DNA of 64,000 nucleotides, taken from NCBI RefSeq assembly GCF_009739515.1, contig NZ_CP046535.1, positions 62,001-126,000 of the forward strand. Reading direction: 5' to 3'. The DNA comes from Sphingomonas profundi. Lineage in GTDB: Bacteria; Pseudomonadota; Alphaproteobacteria; Sphingomonadales; Sphingomonadaceae. Shown here in pieces: positions 1 through 12,401 of this stretch. Under the pieces are notes generated by a model. It searched no databases, was not told where the DNA came from, and worked only from the letters and a program-made list of their open reading frames with translations. Made by a program: the position numbers and the translations under genes. Position 1 is the first letter of the stretch; the number at the start of each line of letters is the position of its first letter.

Positions 1-242
1 GGCACGAACACCACAGGCGGCCCGGCGCCGCCGTAGTCGCGCAGCACGGCGCGGCCCACCTGCGCAGCGATCGGCCGCACCGGCGGGCGCGGCGGGCGCT
101 CGGCCTCCTGATAGCGTCTCAGACCGGCCAGGGCATCGCGCATCCGCTGCGGCGATGCTGCGGTTTCGCTGCGCAGCAGGGCGATAAACAAAGGCAGCGG
201 GCGGGGCCTGTGTTGCGGTGCGGCATAATCCTGTGCTACCAT
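1..242 (-). CDS. PHA synthase-like alpha/beta hydrolase, N-terminal part (cut by window edge)
   Basis: An ATG at 242 on the minus strand opens a frame that stays open to the window edge (about 80 residues). It begins MVAQDYAAPQHRPRPLPLF and runs to a stretch reading LRDYGGAGPPVVFVP, which looks like the first strand leading into an alpha/beta hydrolase core. Its divergent neighbour is phaR, and sphingomonads often carry a PhaC-like hydrolase there, so a polyhydroxyalkanoate synthase or related acyl transferase is the best guess. The catalytic Cys/Ser, Asp and His lie outside the window, so the function cannot be confirmed here. Only 31 nt separate this start from that of phaR, so the two promoters must overlap. 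Confidence 0.6.
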   Translation of the reverse strand, partial: MVAQDYAAPQHRPRPLPLFIALLRSETAASPQRMRDALAGLRRYQEAERPPRPPVRPIAAQVGRAVLRDYGGAGPPVVFV

Positions 243-273
243 TCCGGCCTCTAAAGGATGGGATGGGGCGGCC

Positions 274-837
274 ATGGCGAAATCTTCTGGCGGATCGGGA
301 ACGGTCATCATCAAGAAATACGCCAATCGCCGGCTCTACAACACCGAAACATCGAGCTACATCACGCTGGAGCATCTCGCCGCGATGACGCGCGAGGGCC
401 GCGACTTCAAGGTGATCGACGCCAAGTCGGAAGACGACATCACCCACAACGTCCTCACCCAGATCATCATGGAGGAGGAGACGCGGGGGCAGACGATGCT
501 GCCGGTAAGCTTCCTGCGCCAGCTGATCTCGCTTTACGGCGACTCCATGCAGTCGATGGTGCCGCAATATCTGGAAGCATCGATGGATGCGTTCCGTCGC
601 AACCAGATGCAGTTTCGCACCGCTATGGAAGGCGCCTTCACCGGCGGCCCGTTCGCCGAACTCGCCAAGCGCAACATCGAGATGTTCGAGGCGGCGACAA
701 AGGCGTTCAAGCCCAAGCTGGGCGGCGCCGAGGCGCCCGCTGCCCCCGCCGCGCATCAGCCGGTGGAGGATGAGGTCGCCGCATTGAAGGACCAGCTGGC
801 CGGCCTGCAGGCGAAGATCGACAAGCTGAGCGGTTGA
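274..837 (+). CDS. phaR: Polyhydroxyalkanoate synthesis repressor PhaR
   Basis: This 187-residue protein has the PhaR/PHB accumulation regulator N-terminal domain at about residues 10-75; the stretch IIKKYANRRLYNT is the family hallmark. A second PHB-accumulation segment follows (about 75-125), then an Ala/Pro-rich linker and a short C-terminal helix with heptad character (about 160-185). PhaR proteins bind DNA and PHA granules and repress phasin and PHA genes. The divergent PhaC-like fragment fits this role. The start is the ATG at 274, because the family motif begins about ten residues later. The length is typical for alphaproteobacterial PhaR. Confidence 0.93.
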   Translation: MAKSSGGSGTVIIKKYANRRLYNTETSSYITLEHLAAMTREGRDFKVIDAKSEDDITHNVLTQIIMEEETRGQTMLPVSFLRQLISLYGDSMQSMVPQYLEASMDAFRRNQMQFRTAMEGAFTGGPFAELAKRNIEMFEAATKAFKPKLGGAEAPAAPAAHQPVEDEVAALKDQLAGLQAKIDKLSG

Positions 838-861
838 GGGCCGGGACGGCGGCGGCTCGCC

Positions 862-1671
862 TCAGCCGAGCGGCTTGACGAACTTCAGGGTCATCCGGTC
901 GCTCTCGCCGATGGCGACATATTTGGCGCGGTCGACGTCACCCTGGCTCAGGGTCGGCGGCAGCGTCCACACGCCGTTCGGCCAGTTCGCCGGATCCTTG
1001 GGATTGGCGTTCACCTCCGACTCCGCTGCCAGCTTGAAGCCGGCGGCGGTGGCGAGGCGCACCACCGTCGATCGCTTAATATACCCGCTGGTCTTCTCCA
1101 GCGCCGCATCCGCACTCTCGGGCAGGCGGTGATCCTCCACGCCCAGCACGCCGCCGGGCTTCAGCGCGCGGTAGAAGTCGACGAAGGCGCGTGCGGCCAC
1201 ATCGTCGCCGGCCATCAGCATGTTGTGCACGTTGCGGAAGGTGAGCACCACGTCTGCCGTTCCGGGCGGCGCGATCGTGGAGGGCGCCTTGACGTCGAAG
1301 ATCGTCGTCGTGGCCTTGCCGAAGCGCGCGGGATCGCCCGCCAGCAGCTTCAGCGTGGCATCGCGATTCTTGCCGGGCGGCTGGGTGGCGGCGATGTAGT
1401 GGCCGCGCGCGGACAGCAGCGGCGCGAGGATCTCGGCATACCAGCCGGCGCCGGGCCAGATCTCCACCACCGTCTGGCCGGGCTTCACGCCGAAGAAGGC
1501 GAGCGTCTGGACGGGGTGGCGATATTGGTCGCGCGCGCGGTTGGCGGCGGATCGGGCCGGGCTGGCGACGGCCGCCGCCAGCGCATCGGCCGGCTTCGTC
1601 TGCACCGGCGTAGCGGCGGTGGCGGCAAGGGTGAGCGGTGCCAGCAGGGCGGCGAGAAAAAGGTGGCGCAT
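862..1671 (-). CDS. Exported class I SAM-dependent methyltransferase-like protein
   Basis: The frame can start at 1686, but the ATG at 1671 gives a clean signal peptide (MRHLFLAALLAPLTLAATAA, then a likely cleavage site), so that start was chosen (269 residues). The mature part holds a Rossmann-type methyltransferase core: VVEIWPGAGWYAEIL is motif I (GxGxG-like), TADVVLTFRNVHNML fits the motif IV region, and ALKPGGVLGVEDH is the post-motif segment. It resembles the COG4798 group of predicted methyltransferases, which often carry signal peptides. The substrate is unknown. A SAM-type fold outside the cytoplasm is odd, because SAM is not expected in the periplasm. Confidence 0.72.
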   Translation of the reverse strand: MRHLFLAALLAPLTLAATAATPVQTKPADALAAAVASPARSAANRARDQYRHPVQTLAFFGVKPGQTVVEIWPGAGWYAEILAPLLSARGHYIAATQPPGKNRDATLKLLAGDPARFGKATTTIFDVKAPSTIAPPGTADVVLTFRNVHNMLMAGDDVAARAFVDFYRALKPGGVLGVEDHRLPESADAALEKTSGYIKRSTVVRLATAAGFKLAAESEVNANPKDPANWPNGVWTLPPTLSQGDVDRAKYVAIGESDRMTLKFVKPLG

Positions 1672-1715
1672 TCGGTCTCTCCGCAACTAGGGCTCCAGGC
1701 CATGATGCGGGCCGG

Positions 1716-1910
1716 ATGATCGACATGCAAGGGGCGCTCTGGATCGCGGCGGCGGCATCGGCCGGGCTGGCCGCCATCGCCGCGCTGGCGGACCGTCGCC
1801 GCGCCCGCCGCACGCGGCTGGACGCGGTCGGCTGGGTGCCGTGGCCGCTGGTGCTGCTGGCGGCGCTGATGGCGGCGGCCGTGTGCGCCGCGCTGGCGCT
1901 GAAGGGCTAG
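1716..1910 (+). CDS. Small membrane protein, unknown function
   Basis: This 64-residue protein has two predicted membrane segments: about residues 7-24 (ALWIAAAASAGLAAIAAL) and about 45-62 (WPLVLLAALMAAAVCAALAL). They are joined by an arginine-rich loop (DRRRARRTR) that should lie in the cytoplasm. The ATG at 1716 is preferred over a farther upstream start whose extra residues would lie antisense to the methyltransferase N-terminus. The last four bases overlap the 3' end of the convergent cpaF gene. No family was recognised. Codon use and topology suggest a real gene, but a chance frame is possible. Confidence 0.5.
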   Translation: MIDMQGALWIAAAASAGLAAIAALADRRRARRTRLDAVGWVPWPLVLLAALMAAAVCAALALKG

Positions 1911-3412
1911 AGGCAGCTTTCCAGGAACGGCTGGTCGAAGCCGAACTGGCGCGCCTTGTCCAGCGTGTACGGGCGCAGGCCCATCGCGCGATACTCGCCC
2001 ATGATCTTGCCGTCGGCGCCCTCGTCCATATACTCGAACTTGAACAGCTCCTGCGTGACGATCACGGCGCCTTCCATGCCGATCACCTCGGTGATGTTGG
2101 TCACGCGGCGGCTGCCGTCGCGCAGGCGCTTCACCTGGATGATCATGTCCACCGAATCGGCGATCTGGCGGCTGATCGCCTCCTTCGGCACCTTGATGTC
2201 CGACATCATCACCATGTTCTCCATACGCGCCAGCGCCTCGCGCGGGGAGTTGCTGTGCAGCGTGCACATGGAGCCATCGTGGCCGGTGTTCATGGCGGCG
2301 AGCATATCGAAACACTCGGCGCCACGGATCTCGCCCAGGATGATGCGGTCCGGCCGCATGCGCAGCGCGTTGACGACGAGATCGCGGATCGAGATCTGGC
2401 CGTTGCCCTCCAGGTTGGCGGGGCGCGTCTCCAGCGGCAGCCAGTGCGGCTGCTGGAGGCGGAGTTCGGCCGCGTCCTCGATCGTGATGACGCGCTCGCC
2501 GGGGTCGATCAGCTTGGAGAGCGCGTTCAGCATCGTCGTCTTGCCGGAGCCGGTGCCGCCGGAGATCACGATGTTGAAGCGGCTGGCGCCGGCGATCTTC
2601 AGCGCCGTCGCCATCTTGTCCGACATGCTGCCGCCCTTGGCCATCATGTCCAAGGTGATCGGCTTGGCCGAGAATTTGCGGATCGAGATCGCGGTGCCAC
2701 GCAAGCTCAGCGGCGGCACGATGACGTTGACGCGGGAGCCGTCCATCAGGCGGGCGTCGGCCAGTGGGGTGGTCTGGTCGACGCGGCGGCCGACCTTGGA
2801 GACGATGCGCTGGGCGATCTGGAACAGATGCTCCTCGTCGCGGAAGGTGATCGGCGCGATCTCCAGCTTGCCCTTCTTCTCGATATAGGTCTGGTCCGGC
2901 CCGTTCACCATGATGTCGGTGATCAGCGGATCGTTGAGCAGCTCCTCCAGCGGCCCCAGACCCAGCAACTCGTCGACCAGCACCTTTTCCAGCGCGAACT
3001 GCTCGCGGCGGTTGAGCGTGATCTTCAGCTCGGCCAGCACCTCGCCGATGATCGGGCGGAATTCCTCGGCCAGCTCGTCCTTGCTGAGGGTGGCCGCGGC
3101 TTCCGGGTCGATCCGCTCCAGCAGGCGCGGCAGCACCTGCTCCTTGATCTTGTGGACGGAGGCGTCGAATCCTTCCTGCTTGCTGCTGCCGGCCTCTCCC
3201 GACGCATCCTGGCGGCTGGCGAGGCGAGCCATCGCGTCCATCGTGACGGGCACGCTGCTCTCGCCCGGGAAGGCCATCGTGTCGAGCGAGGGGAATTGCG
3301 CGCCGCCGGTCTCGACAGGAGCGGGGCCACCGCCGTGGAGCGGCCGCGCCACCCCGAAGGAGGGCCGCTGCCCGCCGCTCGAAGCTCCGCTGCGTCGGCC
3401 AAAAGCGCTCAT
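1907..3412 (-). CDS. cpaF: CpaF-type secretion ATPase (Flp/Tad pilus)
   Basis: This is a 501-residue type II/IV secretion ATPase of the CpaF/TadA class, the cytoplasmic motor of Flp/Tad pilus assembly. The N-terminal 80 residues are disordered and Gly/Pro-rich. The N-terminal ATPase domain (about 90-265) contains GLGPLEELLNDPLITDIMVNG. The Walker A motif GGTGSGKT is at residues 285-292, an Asp box (VITIEDAAEL) follows, and MRPDRIILGEIRGAE marks the Walker B region, with His boxes after it. No other cpa/tad genes lie in the window, so this copy is separated from its usual operon or the operon lies elsewhere. It follows atpC by about 100 nt in the same direction. Confidence 0.93.
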   Translation of the reverse strand: MSAFGRRSGASSGGQRPSFGVARPLHGGGPAPVETGGAQFPSLDTMAFPGESSVPVTMDAMARLASRQDASGEAGSSKQEGFDASVHKIKEQVLPRLLERIDPEAAATLSKDELAEEFRPIIGEVLAELKITLNRREQFALEKVLVDELLGLGPLEELLNDPLITDIMVNGPDQTYIEKKGKLEIAPITFRDEEHLFQIAQRIVSKVGRRVDQTTPLADARLMDGSRVNVIVPPLSLRGTAISIRKFSAKPITLDMMAKGGSMSDKMATALKIAGASRFNIVISGGTGSGKTTMLNALSKLIDPGERVITIEDAAELRLQQPHWLPLETRPANLEGNGQISIRDLVVNALRMRPDRIILGEIRGAECFDMLAAMNTGHDGSMCTLHSNSPREALARMENMVMMSDIKVPKEAISRQIADSVDMIIQVKRLRDGSRRVTNITEVIGMEGAVIVTQELFKFEYMDEGADGKIMGEYRAMGLRPYTLDKARQFGFDQPFLESCL

Positions 3413-3492
3413 CCGTTACACCCTCGATAGACGCGCCGGTTCGGCGCGTGGTCGGGAATGGTGAATAACGGCTAAGCTTTTACGATGTCTTA

Positions 3493-3507
3493 CCGCCGGG
3501 CCGGCGG
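3493..3507 (-). terminator. Possible terminator after the atp operon
   Basis: Just downstream of the atpC stop (minus direction) there is a GC-only hairpin, CCGCCGG and CCGGCGG around a single base. It is followed by TAAGACATCGTAAAAG rather than a clean U-tract. It lies between atpC and cpaF and could separate the two units. The stem is short and the tail weak, so this is tentative. Confidence 0.4.
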
Positions 3508-3512
3508 ACGCC

Positions 3513-3773
3513 TCAGGCCTCGGTCGCGGCCTCGGCAAGCACGGTGAGGCCCTTCTCGTTCACCTCGGCGAAACCGCCCTCGACATGGATCCTGCCGGAG
3601 ACGGTGTTCGGCCCCGAATAGACCGTCAGCTCGCCCGAGCGGACGACCGACATGAAGGGCGCGTGGCCGGCCAGCACGCCGAAATCACCCTCGGTGCCGG
3701 GCACCACGACCATGTGGACATCCTCCGAGCGAAGCAGCTTCTCGGGCGTGACGAGTTCGAAGTGGAGGGCCAT
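3513..3773 (-). CDS. atpC: ATP synthase F1 subunit epsilon
   Basis: This 86-residue protein is the beta-sandwich domain of F1 epsilon: [33 protein letters not shown] and HVEGGFAEV are the family signatures. It lacks the C-terminal helical hairpin of the E. coli protein (139 residues). The short form is common in sphingomonads and implies that the ratchet-type autoinhibition by the epsilon C-terminus is absent. It is the last gene of the atp operon, but it is separated from atpD by an extra small gene (3781-4056), from which it is only 7 nt away. Confidence 0.93.
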   Translation of the reverse strand: MALHFELVTPEKLLRSEDVHMVVVPGTEGDFGVLAGHAPFMSVVRSGELTVYSGPNTVSGRIHVEGGFAEVNEKGLTVLAEAATEA

Positions 3774-3780
3774 GTCTGTC

Positions 3781-4056
3781 CTAGAGCTTTAAGAGCGCCA
3801 CGATGAGCGCACCAACCGCGATCTGCGTTCCGATGAACCAAGTCAGCAGACGCGAGTGAACCGTCTCGATCTTGGCTTCGAGCCGAGCTTCCGCCTGGGA
3901 AAGGTCGGCCCGCAAGAGCTGAACGTCCGATTTTGTCGCCACGCCCTCGACAACGGCCTTGCCGATCGCCGCAGCTATCGCTTCCGCCTGTACCGACGAT
4001 AGTTCGGCCGCACGAAGCTCCTTTGCAAGGGAAAGAGTGTCGACCGTCATCGACAC
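3781..4056 (-). CDS. Coiled-coil membrane protein (DUF1640/CCDC90-like) inside the atp operon
   Basis: This 91-residue protein sits between atpD (30 nt upstream) and atpC (7 nt downstream), in the same orientation. It starts with a helical segment ([27 protein letters not shown]), continues with a heptad-rich stretch ([23 protein letters not shown]) and ends with one hydrophobic helix (about 72-90). This order resembles DUF1640/CCDC90-type proteins: a short N-terminal domain, a coiled coil and a C-terminal membrane anchor. Its role is unknown. The position suggests co-transcription with ATP synthase, but AT content and codon use are slightly different from its neighbours, so it may be an insertion. 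The start could also be the second Met (4050). Confidence 0.65.
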   Translation of the reverse strand: MSMTVDTLSLAKELRAAELSSVQAEAIAAAIGKAVVEGVATKSDVQLLRADLSQAEARLEAKIETVHSRLLTWFIGTQIAVGALIVALLKL

Positions 4057-4086
4057 GATCCTACGCTCTCTCCCCTGACGAGTCGA

Positions 4087-6476
<2,390 letters not shown>

Positions 6477-6528
6477 TACGGACCCTTAATGTGCGGCCGC
6501 GGCGAGAGCGGCGGCCGCGAAAGACAGA

Positions 6529-8615
<2,087 letters not shown>

Positions 8616-8797
8616 GCGCCCGAAATCCCCTAGCTGGAGTGTGCCCCATGCGGAGGGGATCGCCGCCAAGGGCGCCCCCGCACGTTCGCCGGCCGGTTAG
8701 CAGGGGGTTCGCGGCGATGCAAGGCGCAAGGATTCTGCCGCGCGGGCCGGCCGGATCCTTCCCGTGCCTAGGAGGATCTCGAACACATGCGAGTATC

Positions 8798-10966
8798 TCA
8801 GACGAAGGAGTAGGGGTCGACGTCCACCGCTACCCGCACGCCCTTGGGCCAATCCAATGCGCCGAGCCAGGCGCGGATCACGTCCTGCACGTCAAGGGTG
8901 CGGCGGGCGTGGACCAGCAGCCGCTGGCGGTGGCGGCCGCGCAGCATGGCGAGGGGGGCCGGGGCGGGGCCGTAGACGGCCATGCCCTCCACCTCCGGCG
9001 CGCTGTCGCCGATCAGGCGGGCTGCCGCCACCGCCTCGTCGAGCGCCTCGGACGACACGATGATCGCGGCGAATCGGCCGAACGGCGGCGCGCCGGCATG
9101 TCGCCGCGCCGCGGTCTCGGCCGCGTAGAAGCTCTCCGCATCGCCCGAGACGAGCGCGCGAATCACCGGCGCGCCGGGCTCGCGCGTCTGCACCAGCACG
9201 CGGCCGGGCTTCTCGCCGCGACCCGCCCGCCCGGCCACCTGTGCGATCTGCTGGAAGCTGCGCTCGGCCGCGCGCAGATCGCCGCCGGCCAGGCCGAGAT
9301 CGGCGTCGATCACGCCCACCAGGGTGAGGTTGGGGAAGTGGTAGCCCTTCGTCACCAGCTGCGTGCCGATCACGATGTCGATCTCGCCCGCCTCCATGCG
9401 GTTGACGAACTCGGCCGCCTTGGCCGGCGACCAGAGCGTGTCCGACGTGACCATCGCGGTGCGCGCCTGCGGGAACAGCGCCGCCACCTCGTCGGCGATC
9501 CGCTCGACGCCGGGGCCGCAGGCGACCAGGCTGTCCGCCTCGCCGCATTCCGGGCAGGCGGCGGGCGGCGGCATCACATGGCCGCAATGATGGCACGCGA
9601 GCCGCGCCGTCAGCCGGTGCTCCACCATCCAGGCGGTGCAGTTCGGGCACTGGAAGCGGTGGCCGCAGGTGCGGCAGAGCGTGAGCGGCGCGTAGCCGCG
9701 CCGGTTGAGGAACAGCAGCGACTGCTCGCCGCGCGCCAGATTGGCCTCCAGCTCGCGGACCAGGGTGGGGGCGATCCAGCGGCCGCGCAGCGGCGGATCG
9801 CGCAGCAGATCCAGCGCGGCGATATCCGGCATGGTGGCCGGGCCGAAGCGGCGCGGCAGCTTCAGCTCGGCATAGTGGCCGAGCGTCACCTGCTGGCGCG
9901 TCTCGATCGCCGGCGTGGCCGAGGCGAGGATCACGGGCACCCCCTCGAACCGGCCGCGCATCACCGCCACGTCGCGGGCGTGGTACATCACGCCATCCTC
10001 CTGCTTGAACGAGGATTCGTGCGCCTCGTCCACCACGATCAGGCCGAGATCGGCATAGGGCAGGAACAAGGCGGAGCGGGCGCCGACCACCACCTTCGCC
10101 TCGCCCGACGCGATCGCGCGCCATGCCCGCCTGCGCTGCGACTGGCGCAGGTCCGAGTGCCAGGCGACCGGCTGGTGGCCGAAGCGGGCGGCGAACCGCT
10201 TGAGAAACGGCTCGGTCAGCGCGATCTCCGGCAGCAGCACCAGCGTCTGCCGGCCGGCCCGGATCGCCTCGGCGACAGCCTCGAAATACACCTCCGTCTT
10301 GCCGGAGCCGGTAACGCCGTCCAGCAGGAAGGCCGCCGCCTCGCGCGCCTGCACCGCGGCGACCAGGGTGGCGGCGGCGGCGGCCTGCTCGGCCGAGAGA
10401 TCGGGGGGCGCGTGATCGGGATCGGGCGGCACGAACGGATCGTCGACCGCCACCTCCACCGGCTCGATCGCGCCGGCCTTCACCAGCCCGCGGATCACCG
10501 CATCGGAGACGTCGGCGATATACGCCAGCTCGCGCACCAGCCCCTGGCGCTCGCCGATCCGCTGCAACGCCTGTTCGCGCTGCGGGGTGAGGCGATCGGG
10601 CACGGTGCCGGTGGCGCGATACTCGGTCGTGGCGCGCCGCTCGTCGAGCGCGCTGGCCGAGGCGAGCGCCATGCGCAGCACGGCGGCGGGGGCGGCGAGA
10701 TAATAGTCCGCCGTCCACTCGATCAGCCGGCGCAGCGGTGCGGCGAGCGGCGGCAGATCGTAGACATGGGTGAGCGGGCGCAGGCGATTGTCGCCCACCT
10801 CCGCGTCGGAGGGCATCCGCTCCGCTTCCCACACCACGCCGGCCAGCTGGCGCGGGCCGAGGGGCGCCAGAACGATGCTGCCGGGCTCCACCGCATGCTC
10901 GCGATCCACCCGGTAATCGAGCGGGCCGATGGCGGAGTTCAGCAGGAGGACGCGGGCGCGGGCCAT
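8798..10966 (-). CDS. priA: Primosomal replication restart helicase PriA
   Basis: This 722-residue protein is a superfamily 2 3'-to-5' helicase that reloads the replisome on abandoned forks. The N-terminal 3'-end-binding and winged-helix region covers about residues 1-185. The Walker A motif GVTGSGKT is at 217-224 and the DEAH box at 313-316. The zinc-binding insert has paired cysteines: CRTCGHRFQCPNC, then CHHCGHVMPPPAACPEC. Helicase motifs V-VI include GTQLVTKGYHFPNL and QVAGRAGRG. It lies upstream of atpH in the same direction, a common sphingomonad arrangement. The gap of about 180 nt between them holds no gene. Confidence 0.97.
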   Translation of the reverse strand: MARARVLLLNSAIGPLDYRVDREHAVEPGSIVLAPLGPRQLAGVVWEAERMPSDAEVGDNRLRPLTHVYDLPPLAAPLRRLIEWTADYYLAAPAAVLRMALASASALDERRATTEYRATGTVPDRLTPQREQALQRIGERQGLVRELAYIADVSDAVIRGLVKAGAIEPVEVAVDDPFVPPDPDHAPPDLSAEQAAAAATLVAAVQAREAAAFLLDGVTGSGKTEVYFEAVAEAIRAGRQTLVLLPEIALTEPFLKRFAARFGHQPVAWHSDLRQSQRRRAWRAIASGEAKVVVGARSALFLPYADLGLIVVDEAHESSFKQEDGVMYHARDVAVMRGRFEGVPVILASATPAIETRQQVTLGHYAELKLPRRFGPATMPDIAALDLLRDPPLRGRWIAPTLVRELEANLARGEQSLLFLNRRGYAPLTLCRTCGHRFQCPNCTAWMVEHRLTARLACHHCGHVMPPPAACPECGEADSLVACGPGVERIADEVAALFPQARTAMVTSDTLWSPAKAAEFVNRMEAGEIDIVIGTQLVTKGYHFPNLTLVGVIDADLGLAGGDLRAAERSFQQIAQVAGRAGRGEKPGRVLVQTREPGAPVIRALVSGDAESFYAAETAARRHAGAPPFGRFAAIIVSSEALDEAVAAARLIGDSAPEVEGMAVYGPAPAPLAMLRGRHRQRLLVHARRTLDVQDVIRAWLGALDWPKGVRVAVDVDPYSFV

Positions 10967-11010
10967 GCCGCCTAGTTAGGGTGGCGGCGGGCGGAAGGGA
11001 ATCCCGCCGC

Positions 11011-11895
11011 TCAGCGCGCGGGCGGCAGCGCCTGCAGCCAGGCGACGATCTCGTTCGCCAATCGAAGGCGCGCGTCGGACCAGCTGTGATCGGTGGCGAC
11101 GTGGACGAGGGTGACGGCCCTGCCGCCGCCGGCGCGCACCGCCGCCGCCAGGTCCGCGGCCGCGGGGGCGAGGCCGTCGTCGCTGGTGAGCACCAGCAGC
11201 GGCCGGGCGGCCAGCGCCGGGGCGGCCTTTGTCCAGTCGAACAGGGCGGCGTTGGCGGCGAGCTCGTCGGCCATCTGCTCGGCCGACGCCGCCAGCGTCT
11301 CGCGATTGTCGGCCATGCGGGCGACGAGTTCGGCGCGCGGGGTGCGGCCGGCCGGACCCATGTTGGCCGCCGAGATCAGGGCCGCGCCGAGCAGGCGATG
11401 GTCATGCGCCGCCGTCAGCGCCGTCACCCAGCCGCCCATGCTGTGGCCGGCGATCGCCAGCCGCGCCGGATCGATGCCCAGCCGGGCGGCGTGGTCGGGA
11501 TCGCGGACATAGGCCAGCACCGCATCGGCATCGACGAGGTTCCCGGCGAAGCTGAAGCGGCCCGAGCTGCCCCACGATCCGCGATAATTGGGCAGCACCA
11601 CGTTCCAGCCGGCGCGGCGCACCGCCTGCGCCAGATCGCCATTCTTCTCGTTGCCGGGCAGGCCGTGGAAGAGCACCAGCGTGGGGTGCGGCCCCGGCCC
11701 GGCCGCCAGATAGGCGACGGCGTTGAGCGTGCCGCCGCCGCTCGGCACGTGCAGCACCTCCATGCGGGCCGGATGGGCGGCGTCGCGCGGCGGATCGCCC
11801 GCGATCGCCGGCGGAGCGGCCGGCACCGGGCGCGCGGGCGCTGGGGGCGCCAGCAGCGCGGCGATAGCGGCGATCGGCAGGAAGGCTCTCGTCAT
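11011..11895 (-). CDS. Secreted alpha/beta hydrolase (peptidase S9/dienelactone hydrolase-like)
   Basis: The ATG at 11895 gives 294 residues with a signal peptide (MTRAFLPIAAIAALLAPPAP, then an Ala/Pro-rich stretch). The frame is open farther upstream to 12108, but that extension is antisense to the tRNA-Arg and is not real. The hydrolase fold is clear: LVLFHGLPGNEKN is the oxyanion-hole region, IAGHSMGGW is the nucleophile elbow (catalytic Ser), LLVLTSDDGLAPA carries the acid, and HVATDHSWSDAR the His. The substrate is not evident. It is followed by priA in the same direction after 44 nt. Confidence 0.85.
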   Translation of the reverse strand: MTRAFLPIAAIAALLAPPAPARPVPAAPPAIAGDPPRDAAHPARMEVLHVPSGGGTLNAVAYLAAGPGPHPTLVLFHGLPGNEKNGDLAQAVRRAGWNVVLPNYRGSWGSSGRFSFAGNLVDADAVLAYVRDPDHAARLGIDPARLAIAGHSMGGWVTALTAAHDHRLLGAALISAANMGPAGRTPRAELVARMADNRETLAASAEQMADELAANAALFDWTKAAPALAARPLLVLTSDDGLAPAAADLAAAVRAGGGRAVTLVHVATDHSWSDARLRLANEIVAWLQALPPAR

Positions 11896-12026
11896 CGCAC
11901 CCCGTCTCCTCGCCACCCACGCTACCAGCCCGGCGGCGCTTGCCAAGGGCGCTCCACCGGTGCGTGGAGGGCGGCGCACCTTTAAGGCTGGCGGTGCCGC
12001 GGCGGCTTTGCTAGGGGAGCCCCCAC

Positions 12027-12103
12027 GCACTCGTAGCTCAGCTGGATAGAGCACTGCCCTCCGAAGGCAGGGGTCAGGGGTTCGAATCCCTTCGAGTGCG
12101 CCA
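12027..12103 (+). tRNA. tRNA-Arg (anticodon CCG)
   Basis: This is a 77-nt gene with the CCA end encoded. The acceptor stem is GCACTCG paired with CGAGTGC. The D arm is GCTC-AGCTGGATA-GAGC, the anticodon stem CTGCC/GGCAG holds the loop CTCCGAA (anticodon CCG, decoding CGG), and the T arm is AGGGG-TTCGAAT-CCCTT. It is the likely attachment site of the decayed element that follows: an integrase remnant begins immediately 3' of the gene. Confidence 0.97.
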
Positions 12104-12390
12104 GCCACCCACGTTCGTCACCCGGCCACCCGAAGGCGCCGGCTACCAGCTTCTCGATCTTCTCGACGATCGCATCCGTTACCTCCAGCGCGCGGCCAAG
12201 ATAGCCGGTCTCGAACGGCGCATAGGTGTCCGACGTGGACGTCTTCCGATGCCCGAGCATGATCTGGCCCTCGATCCAGTCGCGCTCGCCCGGCTCTTGC
12301 GCGCGAGATGCGCCATCGATCGGCGTATCAGCTTGAGACCGCCTTCGCCGTCGCCGGGCAGTCCAACGGACTCCTGCGGTTCCGTCGCCG
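12104..12390 (-). pseudogene. Tyrosine recombinase (integrase) C-terminal remnant
   Basis: On the minus strand, directly next to the tRNA-Arg 3' end, a frame reads ERDWIEGQIMLGHRKTSTSD followed by TYAPFETGYLGRALE. This is the C-terminal catalytic segment of phage-type integrases (LGHR box and the nucleophile Tyr region). Just upstream the matching sequence continues in a different frame (GEGGLKLIRRSMAHLARK, the preceding helix), so there is a frameshift near 12300. The N-terminal two thirds of the protein are missing. An intact frame of 348 codons covers this area, but only this part resembles a protein family. The gene is a relic. Confidence 0.75.
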
Positions 12391-12401
12391 CCGACGTAGG
12401 C

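Noticed and set aside
11896-12108. N-terminal extension of the alpha/beta hydrolase frame, beginning MAGALEGIRTPDPCLRRAVL
   Set aside because: This text is the antisense translation of the tRNA-Arg gene, a common false prediction. The true start with a signal peptide is at 11895.
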